DNA from: Streptomyces spiroverticillatus
Lineage (GTDB): Bacteria; Actinomycetota; Actinomycetes; Streptomycetales; Streptomycetaceae
Assembly (NCBI GenBank): GCA_014650415.1
Contig: BMUX01000003.1
Location: 372,001-436,000 of the forward strand
Length of the DNA: 64,000 nt
Reading direction: 5' to 3'
The notes beneath the pieces were generated by a model. That model ran no database searches. It worked only from the letters and a program-made list of their open reading frames with translations, and was not told the origin of the DNA. How positions within the stretch are numbered: position 1 is the stretch's first letter; every line of letters starts with the position of its first letter. Shown here piece after piece: positions 26,225 through 35,279 of this stretch. The translations under genes were made by a program, and so were the position numbers.

Positions 26225-27019
26225 TCAGCGGCGGGGTGCGGCAAGCCCCAGGAGCCGGTCCTTCAGCGCCGGGAACTGCTCCCTGGTGGCCTCCGGACGC
26301 CCCGGTTCCAGCTCCACCACGAGGACCTCCTCACCGGGTCCCGCCTCGGCCAGCACCTCGCCCCACGGGTCGACCACGATGCTGTGCCCGGCCTGCTCGA
26401 CACCGCCGTGCGTCCCGGCGGTGCCGCAGGCCAGGACGTACGCCTGGTTCTCGACCGCACGGGCCCTGGCCAGCAGGGTCCAGTGTCCCCGCCGCCTGGC
26501 CGGCCACCCGGCAGGGATCACGAAGGCGGTGGCGCCGGCGTCGACGAGCCCCCGGAACAGCTCCGGGAAGCGCAGGTCGTAACAGGTCGCCAGCCCCAGC
26601 TGCAGCCCGTGCGCGGGCACGGAGACCAGCTCGCCGCCCGCGGCCATCAGCACCGCCTCGCCCTCGTCGAAACCGAAGCGGTGGATCTTCCGGTAGACGG
26701 CGGCGAGTCCGCCGTCGGGGGAGAAGACGAGGGAGGTGTTGAAGAGGGGACCGTCGGGGTCCCGCTCGACGAAGGAGCCCGCGTGCAGCCAGACCCCGGC
26801 ATCCCGCGCGGCCTTCGCCATCACCTCGTACGTCGGACCCTCCAGCGGCTCCGCCTCCTCGGCGAATCCCTCGTACGCCCACGCACCCGTCGGCCAGAGT
26901 TCGGGAAGCACCACGAGGTCGCTATCCTGCTGCGCCCTCACCAGTGAAGCGACCCTCTCCCGGCGGGAATTGACCGATTCGTCATCGTTTACGTCGATCT
27001 GGAGCAGAGAGGCGCGCAC
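26225..27019 (-). CDS. Carbon-nitrogen hydrolase (nitrilase superfamily)
   Basis: A 264-aa enzyme with the catalytic Glu-Lys-Cys triad visible: VVLPELWPTG (Glu about 40), AVYRKIHRFG (Lys about 110) and ATCYDLRFPEL (Cys about 145). Typical members hydrolyse amides or carbamoyl compounds such as omega-amides. The short length and motifs are close to the omega-amidase-like group, but substrate is not fixed. GTG 27019 has AGGA about 9 bp upstream. Divergent from the mycothiol-dependent protein, with about 190 bp between them. Confidence 0.87.
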   Translation of the reverse strand: MRASLLQIDVNDDESVNSRRERVASLVRAQQDSDLVVLPELWPTGAWAYEGFAEEAEPLEGPTYEVMAKAARDAGVWLHAGSFVERDPDGPLFNTSLVFSPDGGLAAVYRKIHRFGFDEGEAVLMAAGGELVSVPAHGLQLGLATCYDLRFPELFRGLVDAGATAFVIPAGWPARRRGHWTLLARARAVENQAYVLACGTAGTHGGVEQAGHSIVVDPWGEVLAEAGPGEEVLVVELEPGRPEATREQFPALKDRLLGLAAPRR

Positions 27020-27210
27020 ACTACCACCGTCCTGGCATTCGAGCCGTCAACACGGGCCTACGATCGTCACACGAAAGCACTGCCGGGGTGCCTCCGGGCA
27101 GCGTAACTTAGCGTCCAAGTCCGCCACCCAGACCGCACCTGCCCGCACGCACGCACGGCAACCCAGCCGCACCGTCCGCGCCGCCGCCACTGAACCGCCC
27201 GAGGGGTCCC

Positions 27211-28041
27211 GTGACCGTCCACCATCCCGCCCTGCAGACCTACGCCGACGCCTGGACGCACTCCATAGAGGCGATATCCGAGCTGGTGAAGCCGCTCGTC
27301 GAGGGCGAGTGGAACCGCCGCACGCCCTGCCCCGGCTGGTCGGTGCGCGACCTCGTCTCCCACGTCATCGGCGCGGAGTGCGAGATGCTCGGCGACCCCC
27401 GCCCGATCCACACGCTGCCCAGCGACCTCTTCCACATCACCTCCGACCTGGCCCGCTACCTGGAGGTGCAGGTCGACGTCCGCCGCCACCACACGGCGCC
27501 GGAGATGACCTCGGAGCTGGAGTACACGATCATCCGCCGCAACCGGCAGCTGCGGAACGAGACCCGGACCCCCGACACCCTGGTCCGCTCGCCGCTCTCC
27601 GGCCGCGAGATCCCGCTCGAAACGGCCCTGCGTATGCGGGCGTTCGACGTGTGGGTGCACGAGCAGGACCTGCGCACCACCTTCCACCAGCCCGGCAACC
27701 TGGACTCCCCCGGCGCCTACGTCACCCGGGACTTCCTGCTGGGCGCCCTGCCCAAGGTCGTCGCCAAGGAAGCGGGCGCACCCCCGAACTCGGCGGTCGT
27801 CTTCGACGTGCACGGCCCGGTCGAGTTCCTGCGCACGGTCCGCGTCGACGCCCAGGGCCTCGGCACCATCGACGGCACCCCCTCGCTGGGTCCGCTGGTG
27901 ACGATCGCCCTGGACTGGGAGACGTACTACCGGCTGGCCTGCGGGCGGGTGCGGTACGCGGCGGTGGCCGACCTCGTGAAGATCGAGGGCGACGAGGACC
28001 TGGCGCACGAGATCCTGCGGAACTTCGCGGTCACGCCGTAG
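27211..28041 (+). CDS. Maleylpyruvate isomerase-type mycothiol-dependent protein
   Basis: A 276-aa protein with the DinB-like four-helix N-terminal domain of mycothiol-dependent isomerases: TPCPGWSVRDLVSHVIGAE, the catalytic His in that helix, and a metal-site-like FDVWVHEQDLRTT at about 150. The C-terminal 90 residues are an SCP2-like alpha/beta domain. Mycothiol dependence is inferred from the family. Substrate is unknown. GTG 27211 follows GAGGGG. Its 3' end meets a parS site. Confidence 0.85.
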   Translation: MTVHHPALQTYADAWTHSIEAISELVKPLVEGEWNRRTPCPGWSVRDLVSHVIGAECEMLGDPRPIHTLPSDLFHITSDLARYLEVQVDVRRHHTAPEMTSELEYTIIRRNRQLRNETRTPDTLVRSPLSGREIPLETALRMRAFDVWVHEQDLRTTFHQPGNLDSPGAYVTRDFLLGALPKVVAKEAGAPPNSAVVFDVHGPVEFLRTVRVDAQGLGTIDGTPSLGPLVTIALDWETYYRLACGRVRYAAVADLVKIEGDEDLAHEILRNFAVTP

Positions 28042-28075
28042 CGGCAGCCCAAGCCGTGGCCGTAGCCGACGGGAT

Positions 28076-28089
28076 GTTTCACGTGAAAC
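28076..28089. other. parS: parS site 8
   Basis: Exact GTTTCACGTGAAAC in the 67-bp gap between convergent isomerase-like and MFS genes. Confidence 0.93.
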
Positions 28090-28108
28090 ACGCGCGCGTC
28101 GGGACCTT

Positions 28109-29410
28109 CTACACAGGCACGTGCACGGCCTCGACCCTGCTCGCCACCAGGTGCTCCCGCTCGCGTCGCACCGTCCGCGTGCGCAGCCGCAGGATCTGGG
28201 TCAGGCCCACCGCCTCCAGCACGAACACCGAGGCGAACGCGATCCGGTAGTTGTCGCCGGTCGCGTCCAGCAGCACGCCCACCGCGAGCAGGGTGGTCAT
28301 GGAGGCGATGAAGCCCCCCATGTTCACGATGCCCGAGGCCGTGCCCTGCCGCTCCGGCGGGTTCGCGGGCCGCGCGAAGTCGAAGCCGATCATCGAGGCG
28401 GGCCCGCACGCCCCGAGCACCACGCACAGGGTCACCAGCAGCCACACCGGCACATGTTCGCCGGGGTACGCGATCGTGGCGCCCCACAGCAGGGCGGTCG
28501 CCGCCACCGTGCCGAGCGCCAGCGGCACCCGCGCCGCGTGGTGCCGGCCGATGACCTGCCCGTACACGAGCCCGATCGCCATGTTGGAGAGCACCACCAG
28601 CGTCAAAAGCTCACCGGCCGTCGCCCGCGACATGCCCTGTGCCTCCACGAGGAACGGCATCCCCCACAGCAGCAGGAAGACCATCGCCGGGAACTGCGTC
28701 GTGAAGTGCACCCACATCCCGAGACGGGTGCCGGGCTCGCGCCACGCGGCCGCGATCTGCTGCCGTACGAACGAAGGCCCCCCCTTCACTGCGGGCGGCG
28801 GCTCGTGCCCCTCGGGGTGGTCCTTCAGGAAGAGCAGGGTCAGTACGAGGACGACGACACCGGCCGCCGCACTGCCGACGAAGGTCGCCGTCCAGCCGTA
28901 CCCGTGCAGCGCCCGCGCGATCACCAGTGTCGAGACGAGGTTGCCTGCCATCCCGAACAGGGCGGCGACCTGCGCGATCATCGGCCCGCGCCGGGCCGGG
29001 AACCAGCGGGTGCCCAGCCGCAGCACGCTGATGAAGGTCATCGCGTCGCCGCAGCCGAGCAGCGCGCGGGAGAGCAGTGCCATGCCGTACGTCGGCGAGA
29101 GCGCGAAGCCCACCTGGCCGAGCGTGAACAGCACCGCGCCGATGAGCAGCACCTTCTTGGTGCCGAGCCGGTCGACCAGCAGGCCGACGGGTATCTGCAT
29201 GCCCGCGTACACGAGCAGTTGGAGGATGGAGAAGGTGGACAGCGCGGAGGCGTTGACCTGGAAGCGGTCGGCGGCGTCCAGGCCCGCGACGCCCAGGCTG
29301 GTGCGGAAGATGACCGCGACGAAGTAGACGGCGACGCCGATCGACCACACCGCCATGGCCTTGCGGCCGCCGGGCGGGTCACCGTGCACGGCCTGTGCTG
29401 ACGGCTTCAT
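28109..29410 (-). CDS. MFS transporter
   Basis: A 433-aa membrane protein with about 12 predicted helices, beginning GRKAMAVWSIGVAVYFVAVI. The loop 2-3 motif VDRLGTKKVLLIGAVLF matches the MFS signature. A second part starts about residue 215. Substrate is not clear. It overlaps the GntR gene by four bases (ATGA), so the regulator is translated first and the transporter couples to it. This supports control of export or uptake of that regulator's ligand. Confidence 0.88.
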   Translation of the reverse strand: MKPSAQAVHGDPPGGRKAMAVWSIGVAVYFVAVIFRTSLGVAGLDAADRFQVNASALSTFSILQLLVYAGMQIPVGLLVDRLGTKKVLLIGAVLFTLGQVGFALSPTYGMALLSRALLGCGDAMTFISVLRLGTRWFPARRGPMIAQVAALFGMAGNLVSTLVIARALHGYGWTATFVGSAAAGVVVLVLTLLFLKDHPEGHEPPPAVKGGPSFVRQQIAAAWREPGTRLGMWVHFTTQFPAMVFLLLWGMPFLVEAQGMSRATAGELLTLVVLSNMAIGLVYGQVIGRHHAARVPLALGTVAATALLWGATIAYPGEHVPVWLLVTLCVVLGACGPASMIGFDFARPANPPERQGTASGIVNMGGFIASMTTLLAVGVLLDATGDNYRIAFASVFVLEAVGLTQILRLRTRTVRREREHLVASRVEAVHVPV

Positions 29411-30054
29411 CGGTCGTCCCCCCTGACCAGCGTCTTCACGCGGCTGACATGGCGGCGCACGCAGGCCGCCGCGGCATCGGCGTCACCGGCCCGGATGGCT
29501 TCCAGCATCTCGGCGTGCTCGGTGATGTTGAGCGCGATGCGGTCCGGGTGGGCCTCCATCACGGCCACCCCCATCCGCAGCTGGCGGTCGCGCATCTGGT
29601 CGTAGAGGCGGGAGAGGATCTGGTTCCCGGCGTTGCGGACGATCTCGGCGTGGAAACAGCGGTCGGTGACGGCGACCTCCGCCAGGTCGCCCGCGAGCGC
29701 CAGGGTCCGCTGCTCGTCGAGCAGTTCCTCCAGGCGCTCGATCAGCCGGGGGGAGGCCGGGATCGCCTTGCGTACGGCGAACTCCTCGACCAGCAGCCGC
29801 GTCTCGACCACGTCGGCGATCTCCTGCGCGGAGACCGCGAGCACCAGGGCGCCCTTCTTCGGGTAGAGCTTGATGAGCCCCTCGACCTCAAGACGCAGCA
29901 GTGCCTCGCGCACCGGGGTGCGGGAGACTCCGACGGCTTCGGCGAGGTGTCCCTCGGTGAGGAGCGTCCCGCCCTCGTAGCTGCGGTCGAGCACCCCCCT
30001 CTTGATGTGGTCGTAGACACGTTCGGCGGCGGGGGGTGCGGCTGGCATGCGCAC
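29407..30054 (-). CDS. GntR/FadR-type (FCD) transcriptional regulator
   Basis: A 215-aa protein. The winged helix is at 10-75 (ERVYDHIKRGVLDRSYEGG, LAEAVGVSRTPVREALLRL). An FCD ligand domain is at 85-205, with the metal/ligand His in TDRCFHAEIVR and ITEHAEMLEAI. Start is GTG 30054 or ATG 30048. Immediately upstream on the minus strand, TTGTA is repeated 11 bp apart, a possible operator for self-control. Acts with the overlapping MFS transporter. Confidence 0.87.
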   Translation of the reverse strand: MRMPAAPPAAERVYDHIKRGVLDRSYEGGTLLTEGHLAEAVGVSRTPVREALLRLEVEGLIKLYPKKGALVLAVSAQEIADVVETRLLVEEFAVRKAIPASPRLIERLEELLDEQRTLALAGDLAEVAVTDRCFHAEIVRNAGNQILSRLYDQMRDRQLRMGVAVMEAHPDRIALNITEHAEMLEAIRAGDADAAAACVRRHVSRVKTLVRGDDR

Positions 30055-30061
30055 AGCTTAG

Positions 30062-30079
30062 ATACAACAGGTGTACAAG
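30062..30079 (-). promoter_or_regulatory. Direct TTGTA repeat upstream of GntR/MFS operon
   Basis: On the minus strand TTGTACACCTGTTGTAT carries two TTGTA copies one helical turn apart, within 25 bp of the GntR start. Candidate autoregulatory site. Confidence 0.35.
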
Positions 30080-30084
30080 AGGAA

Positions 30085-30109
30085 GGCCCGTCCGCGATGC
30101 GGACGGGCC
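30085..30109 (-). terminator. Terminator of the first bkd operon
   Basis: An 11-bp perfect stem GGCCCGTCCGC/GCGGACGGGCC with a three-base loop, 17 bp after the E2 stop on the minus strand. Confidence 0.8.
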
Positions 30110-30125
30110 CCTCTGCGACCTGCGG

Positions 30126-31553
30126 TTACGCCCAGGTGATCAGACGCTTCGGGTGCTCCAGGATCGCGGCCGTGTCGGCCAGGACCTTGGACCCGAGTTC
30201 GCCGTCGACCAAGCGGTGGTCGAAGGACAGCGCCAGCGTGGTGACCTGGCGGGCCTTGACCTTGCCCTTGTGAACCCAGGGCTGGAGCTTGATCGCACCG
30301 ACCGCGAGGATCGCGGACTCACCCGGGTTCAGGATCGGGGTGCCGGTGTCGACGCCGAAGACGCCGACGTTGGTGATGGTCACCGTGCCGCCCTGCATGG
30401 CCGCCGGAGAGGTCTTGCCCTCACGGGCGACCGACACCAAGTCACCCAAAGCGGACGCCAGTTCGGGCAGGGTCTTGGCGTGGGCGTCCTTGATGTTCGG
30501 GACGATCAACCCGCGCGGGGTGGCCGCCGCGATGCCCAGGTTCACGTACTCCTTCTCCACGATGACCTGGTTCTCCTCGTCCCAGGCGGCGTTGACGCCC
30601 GGGTTGCGCTTGATGGCGACGAGGAGGGCCTTGGCGATGAGCAGGAGCGGGTTGACCCGCAGCCCCGCCATGTCCGGGTCCGACTTGAGGTCGGCGACCA
30701 GCTTCATGGTGCGGGTCACGTCGAGGGTGATGAACTCGGTGACGTGCGGGGCGGTGAAGGCGCTCTTCACCATGGCGGCGGCGGTGGCCTTGCGGACGCC
30801 CTTGATCGGGATGACCTTCTCGCGGGAAGCGGGTGCCGTCGTGTCGATCCCGGCGAAGCCCACCACGGTGCCCGGGGCCTCGACGACCGTTTCACGTGAA
30901 ACATCCGGCTCGGCGGCCGGAGCCGCCGCCGCGTGCACGTCCTCGCGTGTGATGACGCCGTTGGCACCGGTCGGCGTGACCGTCGCGAGGTCGATGCCGA
31001 GGTCCTTGGCCAGCTTGCGGACCGGCGGCTTGGCGAGGGGGCGCGTGCGCTCCTCGACGGCCTCGACCGACGTCGACGTGCCGTTCAACTCGGCCTGGAC
31101 GGCGGCGGAGTAGGCCGCCTTCTCCGGTGCCGGGGTGTCCGCCTTGCGGGCCCGGCGCTTGGTGGAGGACTCGGCGACGCCGTACCCGACCAGGACCGGC
31201 TGGCGGCCCTTGGGCGCCTCGTCCTCCTCCGGCTCCGCCACGGGAGCGGGAGCCGGAGCAGCGGCGGGCGCCTCCGGAGCAGCCGTTCCCGGCGCCACGT
31301 CGACCACGATGATCGAGGTGCCGACGTCGACCGTCACACCTTCCTCGAAGCGGAGCTCGTGCACCACGCCGTCGTACGGGATGGGCAGTTCGACGGCCGC
31401 CTTCGCCGTCTCGACCTCGCACACGACCTGGCCGTCGGTGACGGTGTCGCCGGGCTGGACGTACCACTTGAGGATCTCGGCCTCGGTGAGGCCCTCGCCC
31501 ACGTCGGGGAGCTTGAACTCGCGGTAGCGGGAAGCGTTCTGCGTCGTAGTCAT
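30126..31553 (-). CDS. bkdC1: Branched-chain 2-oxoacid dehydrogenase E2 (dihydrolipoyl acyltransferase)
   Basis: A 475-aa protein. The lipoyl domain is at 8-83 with the lipoylated Lys in EVETAKAAVE. A long Pro/Ala/Glu linker follows, then a peripheral subunit-binding domain (PPVRKLAKDLGIDLATV). Next comes a linker containing parS-coded DVSRET, and the catalytic acyltransferase domain from about 240 with DHRLVDG near the C-terminus. It transfers branched acyl groups from E1 to CoA, forming isobutyryl-, isovaleryl- and 2-methylbutyryl-CoA. Third gene of a minus-strand operon, 13 bp after E1beta. Assignment to bkd rather than pdh rests on its neighbours and on the known duplicate bkd clusters in Streptomyces. 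Confidence 0.88.
   Translation of the reverse strand: MTTTQNASRYREFKLPDVGEGLTEAEILKWYVQPGDTVTDGQVVCEVETAKAAVELPIPYDGVVHELRFEEGVTVDVGTSIIVVDVAPGTAAPEAPAAAPAPAPVAEPEEDEAPKGRQPVLVGYGVAESSTKRRARKADTPAPEKAAYSAAVQAELNGTSTSVEAVEERTRPLAKPPVRKLAKDLGIDLATVTPTGANGVITREDVHAAAAPAAEPDVSRETVVEAPGTVVGFAGIDTTAPASREKVIPIKGVRKATAAAMVKSAFTAPHVTEFITLDVTRTMKLVADLKSDPDMAGLRVNPLLLIAKALLVAIKRNPGVNAAWDEENQVIVEKEYVNLGIAAATPRGLIVPNIKDAHAKTLPELASALGDLVSVAREGKTSPAAMQGGTVTITNVGVFGVDTGTPILNPGESAILAVGAIKLQPWVHKGKVKARQVTTLALSFDHRLVDGELGSKVLADTAAILEHPKRLITWA
30889..30902. other. parS: parS site 9, inside bkd E2 gene
   Basis: Exact GTTTCACGTGAAAC in the region encoding the flexible linker between the subunit-binding and catalytic domains, read as V-S-R-E-T. 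Confidence 0.92.
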
Positions 31554-31566
31554 GTCAGTCGGCCCC

Positions 31567-32547
31567 TTAGTACGCGAGCGAGCGGTCGACGGCGTCGAGC
31601 ACCCGGTCCAGACCCGGCAGGTACTCCTCCTCCAGGCGCGCCGGCGGATACGGCGCGTGGTACCCGCCGACCCTCAGCACCGGTGCCTCCAGGTGGTAGA
31701 AGCAGCGCTCGGTGATGCGGGCGGCGATCTCCGCGCCCGCGCCGTAGAAGACCGGCGCCTCGTGCACGACGACCAGGCGGCGGGTCTTCTCGACCGAGGT
31801 CTGGATGGCGTCGAAGTCGATCGGGGACATCGAGCGCAGGTCCACGACCTCCACCGACTTGCCCTCCTCGGCGGCCGCTGCGGCCGCCTCGACGCAGACC
31901 TTCACCATCGGGCCGTACGCGGCGAGCGTCAGGTCCGTGCCCTCCCGAGCGACACGGGCCTTGTGCAGCGGCGCGGGGATGGCGTCGGTGTCGACCTCGC
32001 CCTTGTCCCAGTAGCGGCGCTTGGGCTCGAAGAAGATCACCGGGTCGTCGCCCTGGATGGCCTGCTGCATCATCCAGTACGCGTCGGACGCGTTGGACGG
32101 CGAGACGATCTTCAGACCCGCGACGTGCGCGAACAGCGCCTCGGGCGACTCGCTGTGGTGCTCGACCGCGCCGATGCCGCCGCCGTACGGAATGCGGATG
32201 ACGACCGGCAGCTTGATCTTGCCGAGCGAGCGGGCGTGCATCTTCGCGAGCTGCGTGACGATCTGGTCGTACGCCGGGAAGACGAAGCCGTCGAACTGGA
32301 TCTCCACGACGGGCCGGTAGCCGCGCAGGGCCAGGCCGATCGCGGTGCCGACGATGCCGGACTCGGCGAGCGGGGTGTCGATGACCCGGCCCTCGCCGAA
32401 GTCCTTGAACAGGCCGTCGGTGACCCGGAAGACACCGCCGAGCTTGCCGACGTCCTCGCCCATGATGAGGACCTTGGGGTCGTTCTCCAGCGCCGTGCGG
32501 AGCGACTCGTTGATCGCCTTGGCGATCGGAAGCTTCTTGACTGCCAT
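31567..32547 (-). CDS. bkdB1: Branched-chain 2-oxoacid dehydrogenase E1 beta subunit
   Basis: A 326-aa protein matching transketolase-type E1beta: KKLPIAKAINESLRTALEND, MGEDVGKLGGVFRVTDGL, a RIPYGGGIGAVEHHSESPEA loop and the C-terminal VLRVGGYHAPYPPARLEE. It pairs with E1alpha to bind thiamine diphosphate and decarboxylate 2-oxoacids from Val, Leu and Ile. ATG 32547 is 3 bp after the E1alpha stop, consistent with coupled translation. Confidence 0.92.
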   Translation of the reverse strand: MAVKKLPIAKAINESLRTALENDPKVLIMGEDVGKLGGVFRVTDGLFKDFGEGRVIDTPLAESGIVGTAIGLALRGYRPVVEIQFDGFVFPAYDQIVTQLAKMHARSLGKIKLPVVIRIPYGGGIGAVEHHSESPEALFAHVAGLKIVSPSNASDAYWMMQQAIQGDDPVIFFEPKRRYWDKGEVDTDAIPAPLHKARVAREGTDLTLAAYGPMVKVCVEAAAAAAEEGKSVEVVDLRSMSPIDFDAIQTSVEKTRRLVVVHEAPVFYGAGAEIAARITERCFYHLEAPVLRVGGYHAPYPPARLEEEYLPGLDRVLDAVDRSLAY

Positions 32548-32550
32548 GGC

Positions 32551-33717
32551 TTACTTGCCCTCCTCGGCGAACGACGCCTGGTAGGCGGCGAACTGCGCGC
32601 GCTCCTCGTCGACGAGCGCGTGCCCGTCCGCGTAGACGTTCTCGAAGATCGCCATGGTGTCCGGGTCGGGCATCGAGCGCACCGCCTCGCGGACGCGCTT
32701 GCCGAGCGCCTCGCTCTCGGCCTCCAGCTCCTCGAAGAAGGCCGGCTCGGCCAGGCCCTGCTTCTCCAGGTACGTACGGACGCGCAGGATCGGGTCCTTC
32801 GCCTCCCACGCCTCACGCTCCTCGTCGGCCCGGTACTTCGTCGGGTCGTCGGAAGTGGTGTGCGCGCCCATCCGGTAGGTGAACGCCTCGATCAGCATGG
32901 GGCCCTGACCGCTGCGGGCACGCTCCAGCGCGGCCTTGGTGACGGCCAGACAGGCCAGCACGTCGTTGCCGTCGACACGGACGCCCGGGAAGCCGAAGCC
33001 CTGGGCGCGCTGGTAGAGCGGCACCCGCATCTGCTTCTCGGTGGGCTCGGAGATCGCCCACTGGTTGTTCTGGCAGAAGAAGACCACCGGGGCGTTGTAG
33101 ACCGCGGAGAAGGTGAACGACTCGGCGACGTCGCCCTGCGAGGACGCGCCGTCGCCGAAGTACGCGATCACGGCCGAGTCCGCACCGTCCTTGGCGACGC
33201 CCATGGCGTAGCCGGTGGCGTGCAGGGTCTGCGAGCCGATGACGATCGTGTACAGGTGGAAGTTGTTGCTGTTGGGGTCCCAGCCGCCGTGGTTGACGCC
33301 CCGGAACATGCCCAGCAGGTTCGTCGGGTCGACGCCGCGGCACCAGGCCACGCCGTGCTCGCGGTAGGTCGGGAAGACGTAGTCGTCGTCCCGCAGTGCG
33401 CGCCCGGAGCCGATCTGCGCGGCCTCCTGGCCGAGCAGCGAGGCCCAGAGGCCCAGCTCGCCCTGACGCTGGAGCGAGGTCGCCTCCGCGTCGAAGCGGC
33501 GGGTGAGGACCATGTCCCGGTACAGCCCGCGCAGCTCGTCGGCCGACAGGTCGATCTCGTAGTCCGGGTGCGTGACCCGCTCGCCCTCGGGCGTCAGCAG
33601 CTGTACGAGCTGCGGCTCGTCGGCGGCCGTCGCGGGGGTCTTCTTGGCGCTGGCGCGCTTGGTGCCTGCTCCGCTGCTGCGTCGCGGTTTACGCGCGGCA
33701 GTGCTCTCCACGGTCAC
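32551..33717 (-). CDS. bkdA1: Branched-chain 2-oxoacid dehydrogenase E1 alpha subunit
   Basis: A 388-aa protein with a basic, Ala/Lys-rich N-terminal tail (1-40) and an E1alpha core. The thiamine-diphosphate motif begins GDGASSQGDVAE and ends with the conserved NN in CQNNQWAISEP. The phosphorylation-loop region YRMGAHTTSDDPTKYR is present. GTG 33717 is preceded by GGAGG 9 bp upstream; longer frames read into the leader. First gene of the operon. The 5' region holds a hairpin and a palindrome described separately. Confidence 0.9.
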   Translation of the reverse strand: MTVESTAARKPRRSSGAGTKRASAKKTPATAADEPQLVQLLTPEGERVTHPDYEIDLSADELRGLYRDMVLTRRFDAEATSLQRQGELGLWASLLGQEAAQIGSGRALRDDDYVFPTYREHGVAWCRGVDPTNLLGMFRGVNHGGWDPNSNNFHLYTIVIGSQTLHATGYAMGVAKDGADSAVIAYFGDGASSQGDVAESFTFSAVYNAPVVFFCQNNQWAISEPTEKQMRVPLYQRAQGFGFPGVRVDGNDVLACLAVTKAALERARSGQGPMLIEAFTYRMGAHTTSDDPTKYRADEEREAWEAKDPILRVRTYLEKQGLAEPAFFEELEAESEALGKRVREAVRSMPDPDTMAIFENVYADGHALVDEERAQFAAYQASFAEEGK

Positions 33718-34044
33718 GTGCGTGCTCCTCCGTCGGTCCGGCCCCCGGGGTCTGCCGGGAAACCAGTGCGGCTCGCCCTGAATCCGTACCCGCGCACGGG
33801 GTGGGTGCGGCTCGGCCGGGACAGGGCGTGACAGGTGCCCCGGCGAGCGCCCTGTCAAAAGAACGTTACCCAGTGCTTCGCATAACTGCGAAACCCCATT
33901 TGACCTGCGATTTTGCTTGGATTTCCAAGTAAATCGAAGAATGCGGGAACAACCACTGGTCAGAGCCTTGCGGGCCGCCGGAACAGGGGAACGTTATCCC
34001 GGTCACCTCGGGCACGGGAAGAGTTCGTATGTGAGGATGGCGGC
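33718..34044. promoter_or_regulatory. Divergent control region, bkdA1 / DevR-like regulator
   Basis: A 327-bp gene-free region that is AT-rich in its middle (33860-33960). An inverted repeat GACAGGGCG...CGCCCTGTC (33820-33856) lies in the bkd leader. A 14-bp palindrome CTTGGATTTCCAAG sits at 33916-33929, close to TTGACC at 33900-33905. GAACGTTA occurs twice (near 33861 and 33991). These are candidate operator and leader elements; no regulator can be assigned with confidence. Confidence 0.45.
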
Positions 34045-34707
34045 GTGCGCGAATCAGGCAAAATCACCGTTTTCCTCGTCGATGACCACGAAGTAGTCCG
34101 CAGAGGTGTTCATGAATTGCTCTCCGTCGAGGACGACATCGAGGTTGTCGGAGAAGCCGGTACGGCGGCAGATGCCCTGGTCAGGATCCCTGCGACCCGT
34201 CCCGATGTAGCTGTGCTGGACGTCCGGCTGCCGGACGGGAGCGGTGTGGAGGTCTGCCGCGAAGTCCGTTCGCAGAACGAGGACATCAAATGCCTGATGC
34301 TCACCTCGTTCGCCGACGACGAGGCCCTTTTCGACGCGATCATGGCCGGTGCGTCCGGCTATGTCCTCAAGGCGATCCGCGGCAGTGAACTCCTGTCCGC
34401 GGTACGGGACGTGGCCGCCGGCAAGTCCCTGCTCGACCCGGTCGCGACCGCCCGCGTCCTGGAGCGGCTGCGGGCGGGCAACAGCGCCAAGGGCGACCAG
34501 CGGCTGGCCAACCTCACCGAGCAGGAGCGGAAGATCCTCGACCTGATCGGCGAGGGCCTCACCAACCGCGTGATCGGCGAGCGCCTCCACCTGGCCGAGA
34601 AGACGATCAAGAACTACGTCTCCAGTCTGCTCTCCAAGCTCGGCATGGAACGCCGCTCGCAGGCCGCCGCTTACGTCGCCCGGATGCAGGCCGAAGAACG
34701 GCGCTGA
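34045..34707 (+). CDS. Orphan NarL/LuxR-family response regulator, DevR-like
   Basis: A 220-aa regulator. The receiver domain is at 8-125 with [13 protein letters not shown], phospho-acceptor Asp in [13 protein letters not shown] (about 61) and LTSFADDE. The LuxR-type helix-turn-helix is at 155-215 ([40 protein letters not shown]). It closely resembles mycobacterial DevR/DosR. No histidine kinase is adjacent, so it is an orphan; I recall S. coelicolor having a similar orphan tied to a distant kinase. Starts GTG 34045 with GAGGATGG upstream. Confidence 0.9.
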   Translation: MRESGKITVFLVDDHEVVRRGVHELLSVEDDIEVVGEAGTAADALVRIPATRPDVAVLDVRLPDGSGVEVCREVRSQNEDIKCLMLTSFADDEALFDAIMAGASGYVLKAIRGSELLSAVRDVAAGKSLLDPVATARVLERLRAGNSAKGDQRLANLTEQERKILDLIGEGLTNRVIGERLHLAEKTIKNYVSSLLSKLGMERRSQAAAYVARMQAEERR

Positions 34708-34824
34708 CCTGCTGGAAAGCACCGCCCCAAGCACCCCCCTAGGCCCCCTGATCAGGCACTTTGTGACTTTTCTCGGGACCTAGGTCTCTTTTGGCGGCCA
34801 CCGGCCATCGCGCACAGTGAAGAC

Positions 34825-35244
34825 ATGCCCACTTCCGAGCGCTTCCGCGCGATGCAGCTGCTGACCTCCGTCCCGTACGGCCGGGTCGCCACCAGCATGC
34901 GTGCGCTGCCGTTCCTCGCCGTCGCCCGCCACGTGGTGACCGACGGCGCGGTCCTGCTGCGGATGCACGCCGGTTACGGCTACCACCAGGCCTGCAACGG
35001 CAGTGTCGTGGCGTACGAGACCGACAACTTCAACTCCGGCGACGTGCTGCTGTGGTCCGTGCAGGCCACCGGCGAGGCCCGGGTGATCGAGCCGACCGAG
35101 GCCCATCGGGAGCTCTTCGGCCCCGGGCCGACCGAGGTCGAGGGCGAGCCCTTCGACCCCGTGTACATGCGGATCGACCCGCAGTTCTTCCTGGTCCACA
35201 CCCTGCGCGACGTCCGCGAGCGCACCCTTCAGCACGCAGGGTGA
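34825..35244 (+). CDS. Pyridoxamine 5'-phosphate oxidase-like flavin split-barrel protein
   Basis: A 139-aa protein of the FMN-binding split-barrel group: RFRAMQLLTSVPYGRVATSM, a VARHVVTDGAVLLRMHAGYG strand-loop and VVAYETDNFNSG. Such small proteins bind FMN or F420 and reduce or sense small molecules. Several lie in the DevR regulon in mycobacteria, and this one sits just after the DevR-like gene, so it is a likely target or partner. Confidence 0.83.
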   Translation: MPTSERFRAMQLLTSVPYGRVATSMRALPFLAVARHVVTDGAVLLRMHAGYGYHQACNGSVVAYETDNFNSGDVLLWSVQATGEARVIEPTEAHRELFGPGPTEVEGEPFDPVYMRIDPQFFLVHTLRDVRERTLQHAG

Positions 35245-35279
35245 GGCCACGTAACCTGTCGTGATCTAACATCTGCCGG

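Noticed and set aside
16602..28250. Recurrent MFHVKH / VSRET / CFT peptides in many unrelated ORFs
   Set aside because: Not a conserved peptide: they are translations of the palindromic parS site in different frames.
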